Both the position numbers and the translations under genes were made by a program. This document shows, piece by piece, positions 48,400 to 55,826 of a DNA stretch of 64,000 bases; position 1 is the stretch's first letter; every line of letters starts with the position of its first letter. Below the pieces are notes generated by a model. That model worked only from the letters and a program-made list of their open reading frames with translations, made no database searches and had not been told where the DNA came from. This DNA comes from Pseudomonadota bacterium (GTDB taxonomy: Bacteria > Pseudomonadota > Alphaproteobacteria > Reyranellales > Reyranellaceae). The DNA is taken from assembly GCA_020160955.1 (NCBI GenBank), contig JAIUOX010000004.1:1-64000 (forward strand). Reading direction: 5' to 3'.

Positions 48400-49568
48400 G
48401 AGGGTCCATTCAGCGCAGCGGCAAGACAAGCTGGCGCATCCGCTTCGACCTCGGAACTGACAAGCAGACCGGCAAGAGGCGGGTCCAATCTGTCGTGGTT
48501 CAGGGCAAGAAGGCCGACGCGCAACGTCGTATGGCAGAGCTACTGGCTGCCAAGGGTAACGGCACATTTGTTGAGGCTTCCAAACTCACAGTAGCCGAGC
48601 ACGTACGGCAGCGCGTGGACCACTGGGAAAAGGCTGGAGAAATCTCTTCGCGGACTGCTGACCGCTACCGCGAGTTGGTCGAGAACCAGATTGTCCCGCA
48701 TCTGGGTAATGTGCGCTTGCAGGGCCTGAGAACTCTCGACGTAGAAGGCTGGCACGCAACGCTGCGCGTCAAGGGACGTAAGGATGGCGGTCCCCTCGCC
48801 CCTCGAACGATCCATCACGCTCATCGCGTGTTGGGCAAGGCACTCCGCGATGGCGCGCGGCACGGCCTTCTCAGCAGGGTGGTAACTGGGCCTGAAGGAC
48901 AACGGGCGCCGAAGGTCGAAACCGAGGAAGTGGTTGTCATTCCGCCCGAGCGCATCCCTGAGGTGATCCAGAAGCTTAAGGGCCGTGCCCTGTACCCGAA
49001 GATCGTCGTTGCGCTCTTCACGGGCGTTCGGCGGGGCGAGTTGCTGGGGCTTCGGTGGAGCGACATCGACCTCAAGGGCAAGGTGCTGCGCGTGCGGCAG
49101 GCCGTCGAGGAGGCCAAGCGGAAAGGAGAAAGCGGCACTGTGCTGCGCCTCAAGACCACCAAGACCAAGGCGGGCCGTCGCGACGTCTCTCTGCCAGATA
49201 TCGTGGTCGAGGCCCTGAGCGAGCATCGCCGCGAGCAACTGGAGCAGCGGATGGCTATGGGCCTGGGCAAGCCGGACGCCGACGACTTGGTGTTCCCTGC
49301 TCTCGAGGGCGGGCCGCAGCGCCCCAGCAACCTGTCTGGTGACTGGAGGGCGGCGGTTCGGTCACTCAAGCTGCCAGACGTGAGCCTGCACGCGCTGCGG
49401 CATACTCATGCCAGCCAGCTCATTGATGCCGGGATCGACGTGGTGAAAATCAGCAAGCGGCTCGGGCATGCCTCACCCCACATCACGCTGATGGTCTATG
49501 CGCACCTGTTCGGTGCTCGTGACATCGTGAGCGCCGAGGCTATCAACGCAGCGTTGATGCGGAGCTAG
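48396..49568 (+). CDS. int: Site-specific tyrosine integrase
   Basis: 390 residues. N-terminal arm-binding region (MRGSIQRSGKTSWRIRFDLG), SAM-like core-binding domain (KLTVAEHVRQRVDHWEKAG and TADRYRELVENQIVPHLG), catalytic domain with Arg212 (TGVRRGELLGLRW), Lys in TKTKAGRRDVSLP, His332 and Arg335 (HALRHTHASQLID), His358 (KRLGHASP) and nucleophile Tyr368 (MVYAHLF). All catalytic residues are intact. Located 130 bp from the right attachment site. Confidence 0.96.
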   Translation: MRGSIQRSGKTSWRIRFDLGTDKQTGKRRVQSVVVQGKKADAQRRMAELLAAKGNGTFVEASKLTVAEHVRQRVDHWEKAGEISSRTADRYRELVENQIVPHLGNVRLQGLRTLDVEGWHATLRVKGRKDGGPLAPRTIHHAHRVLGKALRDGARHGLLSRVVTGPEGQRAPKVETEEVVVIPPERIPEVIQKLKGRALYPKIVVALFTGVRRGELLGLRWSDIDLKGKVLRVRQAVEEAKRKGESGTVLRLKTTKTKAGRRDVSLPDIVVEALSEHRREQLEQRMAMGLGKPDADDLVFPALEGGPQRPSNLSGDWRAAVRSLKLPDVSLHALRHTHASQLIDAGIDVVKISKRLGHASPHITLMVYAHLFGARDIVSAEAINAALMRS

Positions 49569-49582
49569 CTGGAGAACCAACC

Positions 49583-49633
49583 GTGACCAAAGGCGAGCAG
49601 TACGGCTCGTCTCTCGTGACCAAATGTGACCAA
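49583..49633 (+). repeat. Three GTGACCAA repeats inside right end
   Basis: Copies at 49,583-49,590, 49,616-49,623 and 49,626-49,633, in the 130-bp space between int and the tRNA gene. Together with the two left-end copies they flank the element. The 10- and 11-bp spacings place neighbours on the same helix face. Confidence 0.55.
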
Positions 49634-49656
49634 TCCTGCCTGTTGTTCCGTTTTCG

Positions 49657-49685
49657 TTGCTTGCTGGAAATCGCCAAGCTATTGA
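49657..49685 (+). promoter_or_regulatory. Probable element-derived promoter for tRNA-Ser
   Basis: TTGCTT (49,657-49,662), 17-base spacer, TATTGA (49,680-49,685), ending 12 bases before the mature tRNA 5' end. The spacing is identical to the orphaned native promoter at 39,549-39,577. The -10 is only a partial match. Confidence 0.4.
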
Positions 49686-49697
49686 AAACATTAACGT

Positions 49698-49787
49698 GGA
49701 TGGGTGGCCGAGCGGTTTAAGGCACCGGTCTTGAAAACCGGCGTGGGTGCAAGCTCACCGTGGGTTCGAATCCCACCCCATCCGCCA
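49698..49787 (+). tRNA. tRNA-Ser (anticodon UGA)
   Basis: 90 bases including CCA. Acceptor GGATGGG pairs with CCCATCC before G-CCA; the anticodon arm reads CCGGTCTTGAAAACCGG with TGA; a long variable arm (serine type) and TTCGAAT T-loop are present. The first 39 bases are the right att repeat, supplied by or shared with the element; the 3' half is chromosomal. Confidence 0.97.
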
Positions 49788-49922
49788 GCACCTTCCCTTC
49801 CCGCTCCTCCTGCTCCGGCTCGTCACCGGGGCCGAGGTCAATGCTTTGTCGGGCGCGGTCAATGCCCGGCACCAGCTCGGTGCCTACCTTTCACCTGCTT
49901 GCAGGAGAAAGGCAGCCCGCTC

Positions 49923-50294
49923 ATGTCGATCCCCGAATCCGGAACGGCCAGGTCCATCGCGTACCGGCACAGCGCACGGTCGCCGGAAACCGGCGCGTGC
50001 TGGGTCTGGCAGCGCGCGGTCGCCCCGGTGAAGGGCGACTATCCCAATGACGGCTACCCGATCATGAAATGGCAGGGGAAGCTGCGGCGCGTCCAGCGCG
50101 TGCTGCTGGCGGAGAAGCTCGGCCTCGCGGACCTCGCCCCGGACGTGCTCGCGGCCAACGCCTGCGGCTGCAAGCGGTGCGTGAACCCGGATCATCTCTA
50201 CGCCGGGCAATCCGCGAAGACGGCGGTCGCGCCGCACGGCAGCCAGGCGAAGCTCCTCCCGCTGTCGCCCCCCGGGCAGGACGGCGCGGCCTAG
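49923..50294 (+). CDS. HNH-like protein, probably catalytically altered
   Basis: 123 residues from the ATG at 49,923. The order ETGACWVWQRA, GYPIMKWQGKLRRVQRVLLA and CGCKRCVNPDHLYAGQS corresponds to the zinc-binding-loop HNH endonuclease family. The usual His before the Arg in the RAHRLAYE-like segment is Gln here (RRVQRVLLAE), and the CNNPxCVNP box is altered. It sits just outside the element, 135 bp after the tRNA. It shares the CTAG at 50,291-50,294 with the convergent channel gene as both stops. Confidence 0.65.
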   Translation: MSIPESGTARSIAYRHSARSPETGACWVWQRAVAPVKGDYPNDGYPIMKWQGKLRRVQRVLLAEKLGLADLAPDVLAANACGCKRCVNPDHLYAGQSAKTAVAPHGSQAKLLPLSPPGQDGAA

Positions 50295-51010
50295 CCTCGC
50301 GAAGGGGTCGGCGCTCGCTCACCGGACCGGAGGCGCACCTCCGACGACACCAGGCGCGCCAGCAGCGTCGCCGGGTAGAGCTGGCCGATGATCGCCTCGA
50401 TGTTCGAGAAGCCGCGGATCAGCGGATCGACGGGCGTGAAGTCGCCGTAGCCGACCGTCGTCAGGGTCACGAAGCTGAAGTACACGACCTCGGCCGGCAG
50501 CGAGGAATGCAGCGCCAGCGTCATGCCCTTCACGCCCTCCACCGCGAACGACGCCGCGACCGCGTAGACCGAGGCAAAGAACACGCCGATCGTCAGGTAG
50601 AGCAGGATCGCGCCGACGACGCGATGGTAGGTGATCGGCCCCGGCGCGTAGACCGCCCGCACGACGATCCAGAGGATCGCGGCCGACATCAGGATCCAGG
50701 CGCCGGCGCGGATGCGCACGATCAGCAGCTGGTCGCCGCCCTGCACCTGGACCAGGAAGGCCGCGACCACCAGGCAGAGGAACAGCAGCAGCAATCCCGC
50801 CGACACGAGGCTGCGCGCCAGCACCAGCAACCCGACCGCCAGGGTCACCACCAGGACGACGTTGATCCCCTTGATGACGGCATAGGGCTGGGCTTCCAGC
50901 GGCGAGGTGATGAACAGGTGAACCACCACGATGACGGTGAGACCCGTCAGGAGATGGTCGCGCCACCGGGCGTTGGCGCGTTCGAGCAGCGTGGCAAGGC
51001 GGTTGATCAT
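50291..51010 (-). CDS. Potassium-channel-like membrane protein
   Basis: 239 residues. Several N-terminal hydrophobic segments (residues about 20-150), then a pore with the selectivity filter TLTTVGYGDFTPVDPLIRG and a final hydrophobic helix. No separate S4-like charge pattern or RCK domain is evident, so it is a simple ion-channel (Ion_trans_2) type. A truncated copy of its pore region lies at 53,239-53,409. Confidence 0.88.
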   Translation of the reverse strand: MINRLATLLERANARWRDHLLTGLTVIVVVHLFITSPLEAQPYAVIKGINVVLVVTLAVGLLVLARSLVSAGLLLLFLCLVVAAFLVQVQGGDQLLIVRIRAGAWILMSAAILWIVVRAVYAPGPITYHRVVGAILLYLTIGVFFASVYAVAASFAVEGVKGMTLALHSSLPAEVVYFSFVTLTTVGYGDFTPVDPLIRGFSNIEAIIGQLYPATLLARLVSSEVRLRSGERAPTPSRG

Positions 51011-51168
51011 GGCGGTCCGATCGGTTGGGCGGGAGATCGGGTCCCTGTTTAAGACGACCGTCCGACCGTCGCCACTGACCGACTCACCGACGCACCCTTG
51101 CGGCTTGCGTGCGCGCGGTCGCAAACGTGATACGGTCGCGCGCGAAAAACCAAGACCGCCGATTGCCA

Positions 51169-52632
51169 ATGAAGACCCGAAACGCCCTCCTCCGCCAGCT
51201 GGCGGTTCCCGTCGCGATCAACCTGGGGCTCGTCGTCCTGTTCGCGCTGACGGGCCGGCCGCTGCTGGGCTTCCTCGATCCGGCGGTGCGTCCCGGCGTG
51301 GGGCCGGACAGCCACACGTTGCCGGCGTTCCTGCAGTTCGTGACCCTGGCGTGGCTCGCCGACCGCCTGGTCCGGGTCGCCCTCGCCCGGCCCGACCGGC
51401 CGCCGCACCGGCAGCCGATCCCGCGCATCGGCCTCTACTTCATCACTGCCGGCATCTATGTCGGGTTCGTCTCGGCGGGCCTGCGGCTGGTCTTCTTCCA
51501 GCCGCTCGAAACCATCTTCGCGGCGTCCGGCATCTTCACCCTGGTCGTCGGCTTCGCCCTGCGCGGTCTCGTCTCCGACCTGTTCTCGGGCATCGCGCTG
51601 CATGTCGACAAGCACATCGTGCCGGGCGACTGGGTGGAGATCCGCAACCGCGACCAGGTGCTGACCGCCCGCGTGCTGGAGTTCGACTGGCGCTGCACGG
51701 TGCTCGAGGATCGCTGGGGCGGCGTGATGGTCATTCCGAACGGCCAGTTCTCGCAGACCCGGATCGCCAACCTGTCGCGCCCGGCCGCCCAGCAGCGGCT
51801 GTCGCTCCGGCTCGAGGTGGCGGTCGAGCACGACCATGCGACGATCACCGGCATCCTCAACAATGCCTGCGACATGGTCTGCGCCGGTGGCCTCGTCCTG
51901 AAGACGCCCCCGCCCGAGGTGCGTATGCGCGAGGTCGCCGGCGGCGTCATCCGGTTCGACATCTTCTACTTCGTCGCGCCGGGCGCCTCGCAGACCTTGC
52001 CACGGCATGCGTTGCTCGACGCCGCGATCGGCTTCCTCAAGGCCGCCGGCATCCCGTTGAAGCACTACGAGCACCAGACCGTCGGCGCGCCGGACGGCGA
52101 GGACCTGCTGCATGCCGAGGTGCGCTGTCGCATCCTGCGGCAGACCCCGTTCTTCGCAATCCTCGACGCGCCCCACATCGAAAGGCTGGCCGAGCAGACG
52201 CGGCCGCGCCGGATGGATGCCGGCGATGTCCTGTTCCGCGCCGGCGACGCGGGCGACAGCATGTTCGTGGTCCTGCAGGGACGCCTCGGCGTCTGGGTCG
52301 ACGCCGACGGCAAGCGCGTGGAAGTGGCGACGCTGTGGCCGCGCGACGTGCTCGGCGAGATGTCGCTGTTCACCGGGGCGCCGCGCAGCGCGACAGTGGC
52401 GGCCACCAGCCCGGCCACGGTCCTCGAGATCGGCAAGCCGCTGATGGCCGGGCTGCTCGCCGAGGATGCCGGCCTGGCCGGGGCCTTCGCCCAGCTGGTC
52501 GTGGCGCGCCAGTCGGCCAATCGCCGGCTGGTCGACGACAGCCGCAAGACGGTGGAAACGGTGGCCGAGGAGGAGCGCACGATGCTCGACCGCATCGCGC
52601 GCTTCTTCCACCTCGGACACGCCGGCCACTAG
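51169..52632 (+). CDS. Mechanosensitive (MscS-type) channel with cyclic-nucleotide-binding domain
   Basis: 487 residues from the ATG at 51,169. Membrane spans within about 10-125 end in the MscS pore helix and beta domain (VVGFALRGLVSDLFSGIALH, VPGDWVEIRNRDQVLTARVL, VVIPNGQ-like VMVIPNGQFSQTRIANLSRP). The C-terminal ~130 residues are a cNMP-binding domain (FRAGDAGDSMFVVLQGRLGV, LGEMSLFTGAPRSATVAA). Gating by ligand as well as tension is plausible. Divergent from the potassium-channel-like gene. Confidence 0.9.
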   Translation: MKTRNALLRQLAVPVAINLGLVVLFALTGRPLLGFLDPAVRPGVGPDSHTLPAFLQFVTLAWLADRLVRVALARPDRPPHRQPIPRIGLYFITAGIYVGFVSAGLRLVFFQPLETIFAASGIFTLVVGFALRGLVSDLFSGIALHVDKHIVPGDWVEIRNRDQVLTARVLEFDWRCTVLEDRWGGVMVIPNGQFSQTRIANLSRPAAQQRLSLRLEVAVEHDHATITGILNNACDMVCAGGLVLKTPPPEVRMREVAGGVIRFDIFYFVAPGASQTLPRHALLDAAIGFLKAAGIPLKHYEHQTVGAPDGEDLLHAEVRCRILRQTPFFAILDAPHIERLAEQTRPRRMDAGDVLFRAGDAGDSMFVVLQGRLGVWVDADGKRVEVATLWPRDVLGEMSLFTGAPRSATVAATSPATVLEIGKPLMAGLLAEDAGLAGAFAQLVVARQSANRRLVDDSRKTVETVAEEERTMLDRIARFFHLGHAGH

Positions 52633-52692
52633 CGCGGTCGGCCCCGGCAGCCGGTCGACGCCCCGGGGGAACCGGGGCGTCGGGGCGGCGGG

Positions 52693-53142
52693 CTACTTGC
52701 CGCGCACCCAGGTCGAGCAGCTGACATCGAAGCGACGGTCGTCGGGCTGCGGCGCGTGGGCCAGGCAGGTCTCGATGCGGTTGGCGTCGACCAGCTTGCC
52801 CCAGTAGTGGGCGCCGGTGTCGCTGATGATCACGATGCCGCCCAGCGACTCGTCGATCATGCCGATGAAGTTGGTCTTGAAGCCGTTGTCGAACTCGCGG
52901 ATGCCCCAGATGTAGCGGCCGTCCTGCTTGCTGATCTTCGTCGTCACGGTGCCCTCGTGGAACGCCGGCTTCTCCCAGGTGCCGTCCTTGGGGCGCGGGC
53001 CGCGGCCGGCGCCGACCGACAGGCCGAGCGACTTGCCCATCCAGGTCCCGGTCAGGTCGGGCACCTTGCCGTCGGCGGCCCAGCTGGAGGACAGCGTCCC
53101 GAAGGCAGTGGCCACGGCGACGGCGGCGAAGGTCTTGTTCAT
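52693..53142 (-). CDS. Small exported protein of unknown function
   Basis: 149 residues. Signal peptide MNKTFAAVAVATAFGTLSS ending near SWAADG. The mature part has repeated short beta-like segments (DLTGTWMGKSLGL, GRYIWGIREFDNG, GGIVIISDTGAHYWGKLVD) and two cysteines near the end. Similar small periplasmic proteins occur in alphaproteobacteria, but no function is known to me. Confidence 0.75.
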   Translation of the reverse strand: MNKTFAAVAVATAFGTLSSSWAADGKVPDLTGTWMGKSLGLSVGAGRGPRPKDGTWEKPAFHEGTVTTKISKQDGRYIWGIREFDNGFKTNFIGMIDESLGGIVIISDTGAHYWGKLVDANRIETCLAHAPQPDDRRFDVSCSTWVRGK

Positions 53143-53238
53143 GGGGGCAGTCCTTTTCGCGAAATGCGTACAGAGCGTGCCAGTCGTGGCACGCGGCCGT
53201 GCTTACGCCCGGCAGTCCCCGGCGCACAAGCCGCGATG

Positions 53239-53409
53239 TCACCGTTCTGGCGAGGACCACCCGACCCGCATTTCCGACGACATCAGCCGCGCCAGCGGGG
53301 GCGCCGGATAGAGTTGGCCGACGATCGTCTCGATGGTCGAAAGGCCGCGGATCAACGGATCGATCGGCGTGGAATCGCCGTAGCCGACGGTCGTGAGCGT
53401 CACGGATCT
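53239..53409 (-). pseudogene. Truncated duplicate of the potassium-channel pore region
   Basis: The frame encodes VTLTTVGYGDSTPIDPLIRG and then STIETIVGQLYPAPPLARLM, matching the C-terminal pore region of the protein at 50,291-51,010 with few substitutions. All membrane segments before the pore are missing, and upstream residues in the 80-residue frame are unrelated. A remnant of a gene duplication; not expected to make a channel. Confidence 0.85.
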
Positions 53410-53575
53410 GAACAGGCCCCTCACCCTGTTCAGGACGAGCCCTCGATCAAGGAAATGTCTGTCCCTGCCAATGCGCGGCATCGCGAGGCCGTCATTCTCT
53501 GGACGAGACCGGGCGAGCGTTCCGAGAGCGCTCGCGACCGCCCACAGCCGGACCGGAGATGGAGGACATTCTCAA

Positions 53576-54055
53576 ATGCTGAGCATCAAGCTGAAGGGTG
53601 CGCTGGTGGAGCGTGCAGGCGTGACGGCGCGCACCTGGCATGCCGGGACCTCCGGAATTACGCTTCAGGTTCCGGCGCCCGGAAAGGGCGTGCGGGTTCG
53701 GTTTGCCATCGATTCGAAGGGTGGAGGACAAACCGACATCCAGTACCGGTTCGATTCGCGCCACTACAAGGCACACTTCCAGGCGATGCTGGCAAATGAC
53801 CGGAAGGGAATGCTCGAGGCCGTCGGCGATTTCGTACGCGAGGAACTGGTCGGCGCCATCGATCGCGAGGCCAAGGTTGCCTCCAGAGCGGAAAGGACGG
53901 CAACCGAGGCAGCCCAAGAAGCGCTGATCGACTTGGCGTACGAAGATTGGCCTCCGTATGGGACCCCGAAGCACGAAGCCGGAGGACAACTTATCGAAGG
54001 CTTGCGAAAGCTCATCGCCAAGTCCCGGAAGCGAAGCGCCCGCTACAAGGCTTGA
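53576..54055 (+). CDS. Protein of unknown function
   Basis: 159 residues from an ATG with GGAGG about 15 bases upstream. The N-terminal half is predicted beta (ITLQVPAPGKGVRVRFAID), the C-terminal half is charged helices (EAVGDFVREELVGAIDREAK) ending in a basic tail. No domain recognised and no signal peptide. It lies in the accessory stretch between the channel remnant and the dehydratase. Confidence 0.65.
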   Translation: MLSIKLKGALVERAGVTARTWHAGTSGITLQVPAPGKGVRVRFAIDSKGGGQTDIQYRFDSRHYKAHFQAMLANDRKGMLEAVGDFVREELVGAIDREAKVASRAERTATEAAQEALIDLAYEDWPPYGTPKHEAGGQLIEGLRKLIAKSRKRSARYKA

Positions 54056-54101
54056 CCTCTTCGCCGCAAATGACGTTAGTCGTCGCAAGGGAGGCTCAAC
54101 G

Positions 54102-55826
54102 ATGACGACCAGCAGGACCCGCGACCCGAAATCGCTGCGCAGCGCGCGCTGGTTCGCGCCCGACGACCTGCGCGCCTTCGGCCATCGCTCGCGCGCCATG
54201 CAGATGGGCCTCGGGCCCGAGGACTGGGTCGGCAAGCCGGTGATCGCCATCCTCAACACCTGGTCCGAGGCGCAACCCTGCCACATGCACTTCAAGAGCC
54301 GGGTCGAGGACGTGAAGCGCGGCATCCTGCAGGCCGGCGGTTTCCCGATGGAACTGCCGGCGCTGTCGCTGTCCGAGAGCTTCCTCAAGCCGACCACCAT
54401 GCTCTACCGCAACCTGCTCGCCATGGACGCCGAGGAGCTGCTGCGCGGCCACCCGGTCGACGGCGTCGTGCTGATGGGCGGCTGCGACAAGACCACTCCT
54501 GCCCTGCTGCTCGGCGCGATCAGCATGAACCTGCCGGCGATCTACCTGCCGGCCGGGCCGATGCTGCGCGGCAACTGGAAGGGCAAGACGCTGGGCTCGG
54601 GCTCCGATGCCTGGAAATACTGGGACGAGCGCCGGGCCGGCACGATCTCCGACAAGGACTGGCTCGACGTCGAGGCCGGCATCGCGCGCAGCTACGGCAC
54701 CTGCATGACCATGGGCACCGCCGCGACCATGATGGCGATGGCCGAGACGCTCGGCATGTCGCTGCCCGGCGCGTCGTCGATCCCGGCGGCCGACGCCAAC
54801 CACATCCGCATGGCCGCCGCGACCGGCCGGCGGATCGTCGACATGGTGTGGGAGGACCTGACGCCGCGGAAGATCCTGCGCAAGGAATCGTTCCTGAACG
54901 CCATCGCCGCCGCCATGGCGGTCGGCTGCTCGACCAACGCCATCATCCACCTGGTCGCTCTGGCGCGCCGCGCCGGCCACGCCGACGTCGGGCTGGACGA
55001 TTTCGAGCGGGCCAGCCGCAAGGTGCCGGTGATCGCCAACATCCGGCCGTCCGGCGACACCTACCTGATGGAGGACTTCTTCTACGCCGGCGGCCTGCCC
55101 GCGCTGCTTGAGCAGATCCGCGAGCACCTCGACCTCGCCGCGCCCACGGTGACCGGCCGCTCGCTGGGCGAGAACATCGCCGGCGCCGAGATCCACGACA
55201 CCGACGTCATCCGGCCGATCGCCAACCCGATCTACCGCGAGGGCGCGCTGGCCGTGCTGCGCGGCAACCTCGCGCCCGACGGCTGCGTCATCAAGCCGAG
55301 CGCCTGCGCGCCGAAGTTCCTGAAGCACACCGGCCCTGCCCTGGTGTTCGACGACTACCCGTCGATGAAGGCGGCGATCGACCGCGACGATCTCGACGTC
55401 ACCGAGGACACCGTGCTGATCCTGCGCAATGCCGGCCCCCAGGGCGGCCCGGGCATGCCGGAATGGGGCATGCTGCCGATCCCGCAGAAGCTGGTGCAGC
55501 AGGGCGTGCGCGACATGGTGCGGATCTCCGACGCGCGCATGAGCGGCACCAGCTACGGCGCCTGCATCCTGCACGTCTCGCCCGAGAGCTACGTCGGCGG
55601 CCCGCTGGCGCTGGTCCGCACCGGCGACCGCATCACCCTCGACGTGCCCAACCGCAAGCTCGAGCTGCACGTGACGGCCCGCGAACTGGCCCAGCGCCGC
55701 AAGGCGTGGAAGCCGCCGGCGCCGCCGGCCGGCAGCGGGCGCGGCTACACCGGCCTGTTCCACCGCGAGGTGCTGCAGGCCGACGAGGGCGTCGACTTCC
55801 GCTTCCTGGGTCCCGCCAAGCCGTGA
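54102..55826 (+). CDS. IlvD/Edd-family dehydratase, probably sugar-acid (L-arabinonate type)
   Basis: 574 residues; the ATG follows AAGGGAGG. Iron-sulfur ligand regions SEAQPCHMH, LMGGCDKTTPALLLGAISMN and YGTCMTMGTAATMMAMAETL, and the C-terminal RISDARMSGTSYGACILHVS, define the family. Sequence length and N-terminal SARWFAPDDLRAFGHRSRA are closer to pentonate/hexonate dehydratases than to dihydroxy-acid dehydratase of branched-chain synthesis. No sugar catabolic neighbours are present, so the substrate is uncertain. Confidence 0.88.
   Translation: MTTSRTRDPKSLRSARWFAPDDLRAFGHRSRAMQMGLGPEDWVGKPVIAILNTWSEAQPCHMHFKSRVEDVKRGILQAGGFPMELPALSLSESFLKPTTMLYRNLLAMDAEELLRGHPVDGVVLMGGCDKTTPALLLGAISMNLPAIYLPAGPMLRGNWKGKTLGSGSDAWKYWDERRAGTISDKDWLDVEAGIARSYGTCMTMGTAATMMAMAETLGMSLPGASSIPAADANHIRMAAATGRRIVDMVWEDLTPRKILRKESFLNAIAAAMAVGCSTNAIIHLVALARRAGHADVGLDDFERASRKVPVIANIRPSGDTYLMEDFFYAGGLPALLEQIREHLDLAAPTVTGRSLGENIAGAEIHDTDVIRPIANPIYREGALAVLRGNLAPDGCVIKPSACAPKFLKHTGPALVFDDYPSMKAAIDRDDLDVTEDTVLILRNAGPQGGPGMPEWGMLPIPQKLVQQGVRDMVRISDARMSGTSYGACILHVSPESYVGGPLALVRTGDRITLDVPNRKLELHVTARELAQRRKAWKPPAPPAGSGRGYTGLFHREVLQADEGVDFRFLGPAKP

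Larger units (their letters stand above)
39590..49736 (+). mobile_element. Integrated phage-satellite-like element in tRNA-Ser(UGA)
   Basis: Bounded by perfect 39-bp repeats of a tRNA-Ser 5' half. Contents left to right: winged-helix-like and membrane proteins, SIR2-like protein, HK97 portal, HK97 capsid, small ORFs, RepA-like ATPase with unknown partner, excisionase-like protein, ribbon-helix-helix protein and tyrosine integrase. No terminase, prohead protease, tail or lysis genes are seen. The SIR2 end is clearly less GC-rich than the chromosome. Length (~10.1 kb) and gene set suggest a satellite or a strongly reduced prophage. Confidence 0.9.

Noticed and set aside
49704-49922. N-terminal extension of the HNH-like protein into the tRNA gene
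   Set aside because: It would translate the tRNA and its Pro-rich downstream; family similarity starts at about 49,923.
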